Shown here piece after piece: positions 1 through 8,442 of a stretch of 64,000 bases of DNA. Under the pieces are notes generated by a model. It was not told the origin of the DNA. It searched no databases and saw only the letters and a program-made list of their open reading frames with translations. The translations under genes were made by a program, and so were the position numbers. The stretch comes from Butyrivibrio hungatei DSM 14810 (GTDB lineage Bacteria > Bacillota > Clostridia > Lachnospirales > Lachnospiraceae), in contig NZ_FRDH01000003.1 of NCBI RefSeq assembly GCF_900143205.1, positions 248,001 to 312,000 of the forward strand, in the 5' to 3' direction. The first letter of the stretch is position 1, and the number at the start of each line of letters is the position of its first letter.

Positions 1-1070
1 TGGTTGATAGGCATACTGAAGTTCTTGTTAAAAGTAAGGAAACTTGCAAGAGCTCCGACTGTTAAGCCTTTTTCTATATCATGAACCTGGTTTACTTCCC
101 TATTAAGCTCATGATTAAGTATCAGGAAGGTCGCAAGTGCACCTACGGATACGCCAAGTGCTGAACTGTCAAAGATAGCAATGGCGCCGCCAATCATAGC
201 GCAAAGTACGTAGCTTGTATTACCGAGCTGAGCATTGATAGGTCCAAGGGCTCCTGAAAATCCATTAGCTTTAAATGCGCTCTCGTAGAGCTGCTGATTA
301 AGTTCATCGAACCTTTCGATAGCCTCCTGCTCGTGGTTAAATACTTTGATGACCTTCTGTCCAGACATCATCTCTTCGATATAACCATTGAGGGATCCAA
401 GGTTCTTTTGCTGTGCTACGAAGTTCTTACCAGAAGCTGATGTAGCCTTGGCTGAGCAAAAGAGCATAACAGCTACCATGATAAGAGTTACGATAGTAAG
501 CGGAATACTAAGGACAAACATTGAGATCAGCACGCTGACTATGGTAATTGCACTACTTAAAAGCTGAGGAATACTCTGGCTGATCATCTGCCTCAAGGTA
601 TCGATATCATTGGTATAAACTGACATAATGTCGCCGTGGGCGTTTGTATCAAAATACTTGATAGGAAGGCTCTCCATGTGTTCAAAGAGCTCTTCACGAA
701 GTCTTCTCAAGGTACCCTGGTTAATATACACCATGACCTTAGCCTGTACATATGCGGCAATTACGCCAAGCGCATAGAAACACGCAACTCTTTTGATTGC
801 TCCAAAGAGTGGTCCAAAATCTTTGCTGCCGCTATCGATCATTGGCTGAATGTATGAATCAATAAGCTCTCTTGTAAAAAGAGTTCCCTGCACACTTGAA
901 AATACTGAAACAATAATGCATACAAGAATAGTTATCATATGAACAGGATAAAACTTAAACACATATCCCATTATTCTTTTGAAAAGCGCACCAGGATTAT
1001 TGATCTTTGGTCTTGGCATGCCTCGACCTGGCCTTGCACCTGGTCCTTTGATCTGTTTATTATCTGCCAT
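1..1070 (-). CDS. ABC exporter subunit 2, membrane domain (partial, 3' end outside window)
   Basis: The reading frame starts at the ATG at 1070 and runs off the left edge, so only about 356 N-terminal residues are seen. After a Gly/Pro/Arg-rich leader it has the hydrophobic segments of a type-1 ABC exporter transmembrane domain, with the coupling region motif FDTNAHGDIMS near residue 140. The ATPase domain lies outside the window. A Shine-Dalgarno-like AGGTGAAG precedes the ATG, and the start is 10 bases past the stop of the upstream exporter gene, so the two are surely co-expressed as a heterodimer of the YheI/YheH (BmrCD) or YfiBC kind. Substrate unknown; a drug or peptide exporter is the usual guess for a MarR-linked pair. 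Confidence 0.9.
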   Translation of the reverse strand, partial: MADNKQIKGPGARPGRGMPRPKINNPGALFKRIMGYVFKFYPVHMITILVCIIVSVFSSVQGTLFTRELIDSYIQPMIDSGSKDFGPLFGAIKRVACFYALGVIAAYVQAKVMVYINQGTLRRLREELFEHMESLPIKYFDTNAHGDIMSVYTNDIDTLRQMISQSIPQLLSSAITIVSVLISMFVLSIPLTIVTLIMVAVMLFCSAKATSASGKNFVAQQKNLGSLNGYIEEMMSGQKVIKVFNHEQEAIERFDELNQQLYESAFKANGFSGALGPINAQLGNTSYVLCAMIGGAIAIFDSSALGVSVGALATFLILNHELNREVNQVHDIEKGLTVGALASFLTFNKNFSMPIN

Positions 1071-1080
1071 ATTCTTCACC

Positions 1081-2829
1081 TCATCCTACTGAATCAAAGT
1101 CTGCGTCGCCACTTACACCTGTCTGTGACTCATAAACTTCTCTGTAAATATCATTAGTCTTAAGGAGTTCATCATGAGATCCAAATCCATTGACCTGACC
1201 ATCATCCATGACGATTATCCTGTCACAGCCCTGAACTGAACTGATTCTCTGAGCAATGATAAGCTTTGTGGTTCCAGGAATTTCCTCTGCAAAGGCCTTT
1301 CTGATCTTGGCATCTGTTGCTGTATCTACAGCACTTGTAGAATCATCAAGGATCAGGATCTTTGGCTTTTTCAAAAGAGCTCTGGCAATACAAAGTCTCT
1401 GTCTCTGTCCACCAGATACATTTGCTCCGCCCTGCTCTATTTCTGTGTTATATCCAAGAGGCATCCTATCAATGAATTCATCAGCACATGCCATCTGGCA
1501 GGCTTTCTTGCACTCTTCCTCAGTAGCATCCTTGTTGCCCCATCTGAGATTATCAAGGATAGTTCCGGAGAAAAGAACATTCTTTTGAAGAACAACTGAA
1601 ACCTGATCTCTCAAAGTCTCAAGATCATAATCTCGTACATCTATTCCGCCAACCTTTACGCTTCCTTCTGTGACATCATAAAGTCTGCTGATGAGGTTCA
1701 CCAGAGATGACTTGGCAGAACCAGTACCACCAATGATACCTATGGTCTCGCCAGCATGTATATCAAGATTTATGTCTTTTAACACAGGTTCCTCAGAAGT
1801 CTTGTTATAAGCGAAGCTTACATGATCAAAAGAAATGCTTCCGTCTGGAACCTTTGTGATAGCATCTTCCTTATTGGTAATATCTGCCTTTTCCTCAATG
1901 ACTTCTGCAATACGCTTAGCACTGGCAGATGCCATCGTGATCATTACAAAGATCATACCAAGCATCATAAGATTCATAAGGATCGTCATGCAATAAGTAA
2001 GAAGTCCCATGAGATTACCGGTTGTAAGTGTATTCTGAACTATCATCTTGGCACCAAGATAACTGATAAGAAGAATACAGATATAAATTGTTCCTGACAT
2101 TACAGGACTTATATATACAAGGTTCATTTCTGCCTTCACAAACATGTTGTAAATATTTAAAGCAGCTTTTTTGAACTTGTCATTCTCATAATCTTCACGA
2201 ACATAGGCCTTAACTACTCTGATGGCTGATACGTTCTCCTGAACGCTCTCATTAAGAGCATCATATTTCTCAAATACCTGCTTAAAGAACTTGGTAGCCT
2301 TGTTCATGATATACATCATAAACATAAAAAGAATAATAACTGCCACAAGGTATATAGAAGCAAGCCTTGCATTGATGATAAACGCTGCGATCATGGCAAT
2401 TATAAGTGAAGATGGTGCTCTCATAGCCATTCTCAGGATCATCATGTATGCATTCTGAATATTCGTAACATCAGTTGTAAGTCTTGTTACAAGACCTGAT
2501 GTTGAAAATTTATCTATATTTGAAAATGAGAAAGTCTGAATGTTATCAAACATAGCCTTTCTTAAATTTCTTGCTAATCCCGTAGAAGCCTTGGAACCAA
2601 AATATGCTCCACCAAGTCCTGCTAAAAGACCTAAGATAGCAATTCCAAGCATCAAAAGACCGTTCTGTACAATAACAGCCATATTTCCTTTATTGATACC
2701 AAGATCCACTATTCTGGCCATAAGGATAGGAATTATCATTTCGCAGATAACCTCTCCTACCATGCACAGTGGAGTCAATATCGAAGGAAGCTTAAATTCC
2801 TTTAATTCTTTTAGTATTGTTTTAACCAT
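1081..2829 (-). CDS. ABC exporter subunit 1 (TMD-NBD, degenerate ATP site)
   Basis: A 582-residue half-transporter: about 320 residues of transmembrane domain, then an ATPase domain with Walker A GGTGSAKSS (near residue 370), Q-loop VVLQKN, signature VSGGQ and Walker B ILILDDSTSAVD (near 497). The residue after the Walker B Asp is Asp rather than the catalytic Glu, and the switch His is Gln (IIAQRIS, near 525). Walker A also has Ala where Gly is usual (GSAKS). These substitutions are the mark of the non-hydrolysing member of a heterodimeric exporter such as TM287/288 or BmrCD; its partner is the next gene. It lies 18 bases after the MarR gene and is likely repressed with it. Confidence 0.93.
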   Translation of the reverse strand: MVKTILKELKEFKLPSILTPLCMVGEVICEMIIPILMARIVDLGINKGNMAVIVQNGLLMLGIAILGLLAGLGGAYFGSKASTGLARNLRKAMFDNIQTFSFSNIDKFSTSGLVTRLTTDVTNIQNAYMMILRMAMRAPSSLIIAMIAAFIINARLASIYLVAVIILFMFMMYIMNKATKFFKQVFEKYDALNESVQENVSAIRVVKAYVREDYENDKFKKAALNIYNMFVKAEMNLVYISPVMSGTIYICILLISYLGAKMIVQNTLTTGNLMGLLTYCMTILMNLMMLGMIFVMITMASASAKRIAEVIEEKADITNKEDAITKVPDGSISFDHVSFAYNKTSEEPVLKDINLDIHAGETIGIIGGTGSAKSSLVNLISRLYDVTEGSVKVGGIDVRDYDLETLRDQVSVVLQKNVLFSGTILDNLRWGNKDATEEECKKACQMACADEFIDRMPLGYNTEIEQGGANVSGGQRQRLCIARALLKKPKILILDDSTSAVDTATDAKIRKAFAEEIPGTTKLIIAQRISSVQGCDRIIVMDDGQVNGFGSHDELLKTNDIYREVYESQTGVSGDADFDSVG

Positions 2830-2847
2830 AAAACACTCAACTCCTGT

Positions 2848-3318
2848 TTATTTATTTAAAGCATCCATATTATCAATGACTTTATCTAGTAGCTCGCGAA
2901 GCTTTTTTACCTCTTCTTCTGTCATACCGTTTACCAGGTAGGAATCCGTATTTTTCCTTCTTTCCTTACTCATTGCGATATAGTCAGCCCCCTTCTTGGT
3001 AAGGGTGATATTGCGGTATTTCCTGTTGTCAGGATCCACCACGACTTTGATCATTTCCTTTTCTTCAAGTCTTTTTATAAGACCAATTGTCGTAGGATGC
3101 TTGATATGAAGAGCCTCAGAAATATCCTTCTGAGTTACCCTTTTTTCTGTATTTTCTTCAAGATAGGTCACAACCATAAGCTGTGAGAATGTCATGTCAT
3201 CTTCTTTTAGCTGCCTGTTAAAAAGAGCTACGAAAGATTCATGAATAAGCTTGAATTTAAAGCCAACAGGCTCATGATCTCTATCTCTGAAAAAATGCTT
3301 GTTATCTTCTGTACACAT
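2848..3318 (-). CDS. MarR-family transcriptional regulator
   Basis: A 156-residue winged-helix protein. The MarR core is visible: TFSQLMVVTYLEEN, then the recognition helix region TQKDISEALHIKHPTTIGLIKRLEEKEMI and the wing VVDPDNRKYRNITLTKKG. It is the first gene of a three-gene unit with the two exporter subunits and presumably represses all three from the duplicated dyad operator upstream, releasing DNA when it binds a ligand. The N-terminal tail has HFFRDRDHEP, unusually rich in charged residues. Ligand unknown. Confidence 0.92.
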   Translation of the reverse strand: MCTEDNKHFFRDRDHEPVGFKFKLIHESFVALFNRQLKEDDMTFSQLMVVTYLEENTEKRVTQKDISEALHIKHPTTIGLIKRLEEKEMIKVVVDPDNRKYRNITLTKKGADYIAMSKERRKNTDSYLVNGMTEEEVKKLRELLDKVIDNMDALNK

Positions 3319-3367
3319 TTGCCAGCCTCACCTTCTTTCTCTGCCTTAGCAATCAAAAGATATAAAA

Positions 3368-3414
3368 AACATGTAGCAAGCTACCTATAAATGATAAGTA
3401 GCTTGCTACATGTT
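3368..3414 (-). promoter_or_regulatory. Paired MarR operators; also a possible terminator hairpin
   Basis: Two identical-type dyads of GTAGC-N2-GCTAC lie at 3373-3384 and 3398-3409, centres 25 bp apart. They are also reverse complements of each other, giving a perfect 17-bp inverted repeat (3368-3384 with 3398-3414) around a 13-bp spacer. One dyad fills the spacer of the MarR promoter, the other lies around the expected transcription start. Read on the minus strand the inverted repeat is followed by TTTTTT, so the same DNA could terminate the trp operon that ends at 3485. Operator assignment is inferred from position and symmetry. Confidence 0.8.
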
Positions 3415-3419
3415 GTCAA
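3391..3419 (-). promoter_or_regulatory. Sigma-A promoter of the marR-exporter operon
   Basis: On the minus strand TTGACA (3414-3419) and TATCAT (3391-3396) are separated by exactly 17 bases, and those 17 bases are almost wholly the GTAGC-AA-GCTAC dyad. This is a near-consensus promoter placed so that a bound MarR dimer would block RNA polymerase. Confidence 0.8.
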
Positions 3420-3484
3420 TAAGAAAATTAAATTTTTTACAATCTTTTTACAAAATGCTGGTCAAAATCCTAAAAGCCCTGATT

Positions 3485-4252
3485 TCACATGGCTTTCTTC
3501 ATGGAACTTACATATTCTCCAATGTATTTTGGAGCGTCTTTGCCATGCTTTTCAAGTATCTTGATGATGGCTGATCCCACAATAGCTCCGTCTGAAATTG
3601 AAGACATTTTGGCAGCCTGCTCTGGAGTTGATATACCAAATCCAATAGCGCATGGAACATCTGTATTCTCACGGATTACTTTTACAATACTGGAAAGATC
3701 AGTCGTGATCTCTGATCTTGTTCCTGTTACACCAAGACTAGAAACGAGGTAAATAAAGCCCTTTGCCTCTTTTGCTATCATTGCGATCCTACCTGCTGAT
3801 GTAGGTGCAATGAGAGAAATGAGGTCTACTCCGTACTCATCACAGATTCCGTCAAACTCTTCTTTTTCCTCAAAAGGAAGGTCCGGTAAGATTATGCCAT
3901 CAATACCTGCTTCTTTGCAGTTTGTCATAAAACGCTCGGCGCCATATGAAAACACCACGTTTGCATATGTCATAAATACTAACGGAATAGTAACTTCTTT
4001 TCTCAGTTCTTTTACCATATCAAAGACCTTGTCAGTGGTAACACCGCCCTTGAGGGCACGTAGATTTGCTCCCTGAATGACAGGACCCTCTGCAGTTGGA
4101 TCAGAAAAAGGAATACCAAGCTCCACAAGGTCTGCACCATTATCAGCTGCTGCCTTGACTGCCTTTACTGTAGTCTCAAGGTCAGGATCTCCACAAGTTA
4201 TAAAAGCAACAAATGCCTTACCGTTTTCAAAAGCCTTAGAAATATTACTCAT
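3485..4252 (-). CDS. trpA: Tryptophan synthase alpha chain
   Basis: A 255-residue TIM barrel that splits indole-3-glycerol phosphate into indole and glyceraldehyde 3-phosphate. The catalytic Glu is present at residue 44 ([11 protein letters not shown]). The position of the second acid, Asp60 in E. coli (ADGP), is Glu here (AEGP, residue 55). The phosphate-binding GFGIS motif is near residue 206. The start ATG overlaps the end of trpB by 8 bases, which implies translational coupling and formation of the alpha2-beta2 complex. It is the last gene of trpDCFBA. Confidence 0.96.
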   Translation of the reverse strand: MSNISKAFENGKAFVAFITCGDPDLETTVKAVKAAADNGADLVELGIPFSDPTAEGPVIQGANLRALKGGVTTDKVFDMVKELRKEVTIPLVFMTYANVVFSYGAERFMTNCKEAGIDGIILPDLPFEEKEEFDGICDEYGVDLISLIAPTSAGRIAMIAKEAKGFIYLVSSLGVTGTRSEITTDLSSIVKVIRENTDVPCAIGFGISTPEQAAKMSSISDGAIVGSAIIKILEKHGKDAPKYIGEYVSSMKKAM

Positions 4253-5435
4253 TGATATCCTCCCCTCTGTAACGCGCTATTGCAGCGCAGTCCTTATCTC
4301 CTCTTCCGGAAACAGTCACTACTATTATCTTGTCTTTGCCCATGGTCTTAGCCATCTTCATAGCGTATGCAATTGCATGGGATGATTCGATTGCAGGGAT
4401 GATTCCCTCTGTTCTTGATAAGTATTCAAAAGCATCTACTGCTTCATCATCAGTTACAGGCACGTACTCTGCTCTTCCGATATCATGAAGAAAAGCATGT
4501 TCCGGTCCTACTCCCGGATAATCAAGGCCTGCAGAAATTGAATAAACAGGTGCTATCTGTCCATATTCATCCTGACAGAAATATGACTTCATACCGTGGA
4601 AGATACCGATCTTACCAGTGTTAACTGTAGCTGCTGTCTCAAAGGTATCGATTCCTCTTCCTGCTGCCTCGCATCCAATAAGCTTAACATCTTTGTCATC
4701 AATGAAATGATAGAAGGTCCCGATAGCATTTGAACCACCTCCAACACAGGCAAGTACTGCATCTGGAAGTCTTCCTTCCTTTTCAAGTATCTGCTCTTTG
4801 ATCTCCTTGGAGATAACAGCCTGAAAATCTCTAACAATTGTAGGGAAAGGATGTGGTCCCATTACTGAACCAAGGCAGTAATGAGTATCATCAATCCTTG
4901 AAGTCCACTCTCTCATAGCCTCAGAAACGGCATCCTTAAGTGTTGCTGTTCCGCTTGTTACAGGAACTACCTCTGCTCCAAGGAGTTTCATCTTGTAAAC
5001 GTTAAGCGCCTGTCTCTTGGTGTCCTCTTCTCCCATAAAGACTACGCACTCCATACCCATAAGAGCTGCTGCCGTGGCTGTTGCAACGCCGTGCTGTCCT
5101 GCTCCTGTCTCGGCAATGAGTCTAGTCTTGCCCATTTTCTTTGCAAGAAGCGCCTGTCCAAGTACGTTATTTATCTTATGAGCTCCTGTGTGATTAAGGT
5201 CTTCTCTTTTAAGATAGATCTTGGCGCCACCAAGGTCCTTTGTCATCTTCTCCGCATAGTAAAGGCGTGAAGGTCTTCCTGCATACTCATTAAGCAAAAA
5301 CTCAAGTTCCATGTTGAAGTCTGGATCATTTTTGTAATGATCATAAGCTTTCTCAAGTTCAATAACTGCATTCATCAGTGTCTCAGGTATATACTGTCCA
5401 CCATGAACACCAAATCTTCCTTTAGCATTAGTCAT
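4245..5435 (-). CDS. trpB: Tryptophan synthase beta chain
   Basis: PLP enzyme joining indole to L-serine. The PLP lysine is in HTGAHKINN at residue 87, the same number as in Salmonella TrpB, and the phosphate-cradling glycine loop [10 protein letters not shown] is present. The full frame opens with an in-frame GTG at 5444, but GAGGAG lies just where that start would be, and the ATG at 5435 has a proper 8-base spacing, so a 396-residue product is preferred. There are 40 bases between trpF and this start. Confidence 0.96.
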   Translation of the reverse strand: MTNAKGRFGVHGGQYIPETLMNAVIELEKAYDHYKNDPDFNMELEFLLNEYAGRPSRLYYAEKMTKDLGGAKIYLKREDLNHTGAHKINNVLGQALLAKKMGKTRLIAETGAGQHGVATATAAALMGMECVVFMGEEDTKRQALNVYKMKLLGAEVVPVTSGTATLKDAVSEAMREWTSRIDDTHYCLGSVMGPHPFPTIVRDFQAVISKEIKEQILEKEGRLPDAVLACVGGGSNAIGTFYHFIDDKDVKLIGCEAAGRGIDTFETAATVNTGKIGIFHGMKSYFCQDEYGQIAPVYSISAGLDYPGVGPEHAFLHDIGRAEYVPVTDDEAVDAFEYLSRTEGIIPAIESSHAIAYAMKMAKTMGKDKIIVVTVSGRGDKDCAAIARYRGEDINE

Positions 5436-5475
5436 AATCTTCACTCCTCATTATTTCATTGTCTCATTACAAATC

Positions 5476-6108
5476 TCAGTATTCCGGTCCCTGGCTTGCG
5501 ATCTGCGCATCTATAAGTCTTACGTTTGCCACAAAGCTCCCCATCTTGGAAGCATCCTTGTGACCATCTGTCTCGATTCCTGAGCTTACATCTACTGCAA
5601 AGGGCTTTACTCCTGCAATGGCGTCTTTTACATTCTCTGGCGTCAGACCTCCTGCCAAAAAGAATGGTCTTGTCATACCTTCTAAAAGATCCCAGTTAAA
5701 GCCTTCTCCCTCACCCATTCCTGCATCAAGTAAGATATGATCTGCAGGACTTAAGTTTGCTTCGTCGATATCCTCCTGATCTTTGACTATAAAAGCCTTC
5801 ATAATAGGCTTATCTGTCATTTCTCTAAGATGAGAGATATATTTATCATTTTCACTTCCGTGGAGCTGAGCTATATCGATAATGCCTTCATTCAAAAGCT
5901 CAGCCACGAAATCAATATCTGCATCTACAAACACTCCCACTGTCTGAATATCCGTTGATAGTTCTGACCGGAGCCTCATGGCAGTGTCCTTTCCTACGTA
6001 GCGACTGCTTTTTTTCCAAAAAACAAATCCCACATAGTCTGGCTTAAAAATGTTTGCTGCGGCCACATCTCCTGATGTAGACAAGCCGCAAAGTTTAATC
6101 TTTGTCAT
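5476..6108 (-). CDS. trpF: Phosphoribosylanthranilate isomerase
   Basis: A 210-residue TIM barrel that converts N-(5-phosphoribosyl)anthranilate to CdRP. The catalytic Cys is in KLCGL (residue 7) and the catalytic Asp in LLDAG (about residue 128); the phosphate-binding region AGGLTPENV and DVSSGIE follow. Separate from trpC rather than fused, as is usual in Firmicutes. Only 3 bases separate it from trpC upstream. Confidence 0.95.
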   Translation of the reverse strand: MTKIKLCGLSTSGDVAAANIFKPDYVGFVFWKKSSRYVGKDTAMRLRSELSTDIQTVGVFVDADIDFVAELLNEGIIDIAQLHGSENDKYISHLREMTDKPIMKAFIVKDQEDIDEANLSPADHILLDAGMGEGEGFNWDLLEGMTRPFFLAGGLTPENVKDAIAGVKPFAVDVSSGIETDGHKDASKMGSFVANVRLIDAQIASQGPEY

Positions 6109-6111
6109 AAC

Positions 6112-6897
6112 TTAAATCTTAATTCCTTTTAATTCCTTTAATTTTTGCTCCTTGTCCCTGGCTCTCATAAGGGTCTCTCCAACCAGCACTGCGTTTACTC
6201 CAGCTTCTCTAAGACTCTGAACATCAGATGCATCTTTGATACCACTCTCCGAAACATAGATCACATTCTCAGGGATAAGGCTTCTTAATTTTTTGCTATT
6301 GTCAGTATCCACAGAAAAGTCCTTGAGGTTTCTGTTATTGACACCTATTATCCTTGCTCCGCTCTCTAAGGCCATTTGAACCTCTTTTTCATCATGAGCT
6401 TCTACAAGGGCTGATAAGCCAAGTCCATCGCAGATACTTATATATCTTTTTATCTCCTCTTTTGTCAATATGGAACAGATCAAAAGAACTGCCGATGCCC
6501 CGAGAATACTGGCTTCGTAGATCATGTACTCATCCACCACGAAATCTTTTCTAAGGCAGGGGATATTAACAAGAGAAGCTATCTCAGAGAGGTACTCGTC
6601 TTTTCCAAGAAACCACTTTGGTTCTGTAAGAACCGAGATAGCATCCGCACCAGCCTTCTCATAATCAAGGGCTATATCAAGCCACGGGAAGTCTTCTGCG
6701 ATGATGCCCTTTGAGGGAGAGGCCTTCTTGCATTCGCAGATAAAAGAGATATCTTCTCCCTTAAGTGCTTCTTCAAAAGGAAAGCCTTCTTTTTGAAACA
6801 TTGCAGCTTCGAATCTAAGGGCGTCGATGCTCTTTATCTCTTTGTTCCTTTGTACTCTTATTCTTGCGTAATCTGCTATTTCATCAAGAATCGTCAT
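6112..6897 (-). CDS. trpC: Indole-3-glycerol phosphate synthase
   Basis: A 261-residue TIM barrel that cyclises CdRP to indole-3-glycerol phosphate. The family hallmarks are clear: [13 protein letters not shown] with the catalytic Lys, [24 protein letters not shown] and the NNRNLKDF and YVSESGI motifs. Its ATG overlaps the trpD stop (ATGA), indicating coupled translation. Confidence 0.96.
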   Translation of the reverse strand: MTILDEIADYARIRVQRNKEIKSIDALRFEAAMFQKEGFPFEEALKGEDISFICECKKASPSKGIIAEDFPWLDIALDYEKAGADAISVLTEPKWFLGKDEYLSEIASLVNIPCLRKDFVVDEYMIYEASILGASAVLLICSILTKEEIKRYISICDGLGLSALVEAHDEKEVQMALESGARIIGVNNRNLKDFSVDTDNSKKLRSLIPENVIYVSESGIKDASDVQSLREAGVNAVLVGETLMRARDKEQKLKELKGIKI

Positions 6898-7934
6898 ACT
6901 GCCATCTCCCCTTGTATGCCGCGGTTACTTACTTCGATGACTTTATTTAAAGTCTCAAGAGCCTTGCCTGAATCAATGAGCTCAGCTGCAAGCTTAACAC
7001 CATCTGAAAAAGTATCAGCCTTGCCGCCGATATAAAGAGATGCACCTGCATTAAGAAGAACTGCCTCTCTCTTTGGTCCTTTTTCACCCTTAAGGATTGA
7101 AAGAGTAATCTGAGCGTTCTCCTCTGGAGTTCCACCCTTGAGCTCGTCTTTTGAACATGTCTTAAAGCCGAAGTCCTCAGGAGTGATCTCGTAGGTTTTG
7201 TACCATCCGTCTCTGATCTCACAAATAGTAGTCGGGCAACTCATAGAGATCTCATCAAGCTTGTCCTGACCATATACAACCATGCCTCTCTGGACCCCAA
7301 GGTTTACGAGAACCTGCGCAAGAGGTTCAACAAGATAACCGTCATATACTCCCAGAAGTTGCATCTTTGGCGAACCAGGATTTGTAAGTGGTCCCAGGAT
7401 ATTGAACACTGTTCTAAATCCAAGCTCTCTTCTGATAGCTCCAACATACTTCATTGAAGTGTGGTACTTCTGAGCAAAGAAGAAGCACATTCCAGCCTCT
7501 TTTAACAGTTCAATACACTTTTCAGGCTCCTGGTCAATGTTAACCCCAAGAGCTTCAAGACAGTCGGCTGTTCCGCATTTGGATGAAGCTGCTCTGTTTC
7601 CGTGCTTGGCAACCTTCATACCACCTGCTGCGGCAACAAGAGCAGATGTTGTTGAGATATTGAAGCTTCCTGCGTTATCTCCGCCTGTTCCTACAATCTC
7701 AAAAATATCCATCCCTGTATCTACCTTAGTTGCATGATCTCTCATAGCTGCAGCACAGCCGGCAATTTCTTCAGTAGTCTCTGCTCTCGCGCTCTTAGTA
7801 GAAAGAGCTGACAAAAACGCAGCGTTCTGAGTAGGAGTTGTCTCCCCGCTCATGATCTCATTCATTACTGTGTAGGCCTCATCATATGTAAGGTCTTCTT
7901 TGTTTACGATTTTTACGATTGCTTCTTTGATCAT
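6894..7934 (-). CDS. trpD: Anthranilate phosphoribosyltransferase
   Basis: A 346-residue enzyme adding ribose 5-phosphate from PRPP to anthranilate. The PRPP-binding [14 protein letters not shown] loop lies near residue 83, followed by [15 protein letters not shown], and an N-terminal helical domain ([14 protein letters not shown]). No TrpG domain is fused. AAAAGGAG stands 9 bases before the ATG. This is the first gene of the operon: trpE and trpG are not upstream, so anthranilate synthase must be encoded elsewhere or anthranilate is obtained otherwise. Confidence 0.96.
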   Translation of the reverse strand: MIKEAIVKIVNKEDLTYDEAYTVMNEIMSGETTPTQNAAFLSALSTKSARAETTEEIAGCAAAMRDHATKVDTGMDIFEIVGTGGDNAGSFNISTTSALVAAAGGMKVAKHGNRAASSKCGTADCLEALGVNIDQEPEKCIELLKEAGMCFFFAQKYHTSMKYVGAIRRELGFRTVFNILGPLTNPGSPKMQLLGVYDGYLVEPLAQVLVNLGVQRGMVVYGQDKLDEISMSCPTTICEIRDGWYKTYEITPEDFGFKTCSKDELKGGTPEENAQITLSILKGEKGPKREAVLLNAGASLYIGGKADTFSDGVKLAAELIDSGKALETLNKVIEVSNRGIQGEMAV

Positions 7935-7967
7935 TGTTCCATTCTCCTTTTCCCAAAATTAAGTTGG

Positions 7968-8009
7968 TAAAAAAATAAAGCATCTCGACAATTCTCTGTC
8001 TGGATGCTT
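7968..8009 (-). terminator. Second terminator in the trp leader
   Basis: Minus strand: AAGCATC pairs with GATGCTT, with inner GACA/TGTC, followed by TATTTTTTT. It lies after the canonical T-box terminator and only about 35 bases before trpD, so read-through would meet a second stop. Whether it has its own control is not visible. Confidence 0.75.
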
Positions 8010-8014
8010 CACAT

Positions 8015-8050
8015 AAAAAGTCCTCGACAGATATTGTCTCTGTCAAGGAC
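8015..8050 (-). terminator. T-box regulated terminator
   Basis: Minus strand: a 12-bp stem, GTCCTTGACAGA with TCTGTCGAGGAC (one wobble pair), loop GACAATA, then TTTTT. Its 5' arm CCTT can instead pair with AAGG of the T-box sequence, which is the standard antiterminator switch. Confidence 0.88.
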
Positions 8051-8315
8051 GAATGAGTTTTAAACTTAATCCGCGGTGCCACCTTGAATTCACGTAGTAC
8101 GTGCGCTTTACAGGATACCAACATATCCCTGACTACTAACGAGAGCCCATCGTCGTGAAATACTAAGCTTGTGATAATGTGCTGTTCCTCACGCCCTCCG
8201 CGGTCCATTTGATAGTTTGTTTCACATCTGGTTCTCAGCATCCCAGACTCTCTGTGGTGGCATTGCTACCGTTATCTCCGCTTCATCGGTTTAAACTATT
8301 AACTTGTTAGGTTGA

Positions 8316-8344
8316 ATTCTACGCCTCCACTAAAATATTGTCAA
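8316..8344 (-). promoter_or_regulatory. trp operon promoter
   Basis: Minus strand TTGACA (8339-8344), 17-base spacer, TAGAAT (8316-8321). The predicted start near 8308 fits the 5' end expected for the T-box leader. Confidence 0.8.
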
Positions 8345-8442
8345 TAAAAAAATATTTTTTCACTTCAAGTTTCCATAGGCCATATGATAAAATTTAGATA
8401 GTAAAAAAACTATATCTTATTGGGAAAAAAGGGGATTTTTTT

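Larger units (their letters stand above)
7935..8308 (-). promoter_or_regulatory. Tryptophan T-box riboswitch leader of trpDCFBA
   Basis: The conserved T-box sequence AAGGTGGCACCGCGGA reads on the minus strand at 8085-8070. In the upstream stem I region (8300-8200) the sequence AAATGGACCGC places a UGG specifier (8207-8205) just before CCGC, which can pair with GCGG near 8281 at the stem base. UGG matches tRNA-Trp, fitting the downstream genes. Uncharged tRNA-Trp should stabilise the antiterminator and switch the operon on. The leader occupies the whole 508-base gap between trpD and the divergent gene, apart from promoters; no real gene is seen in it. Confidence 0.92.

Noticed and set aside
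7882-8241. 119-aa ORF in the trp leader
   Set aside because: It overlaps the T-box sequence and terminators and runs into trpD in another frame; the region is a riboswitch.
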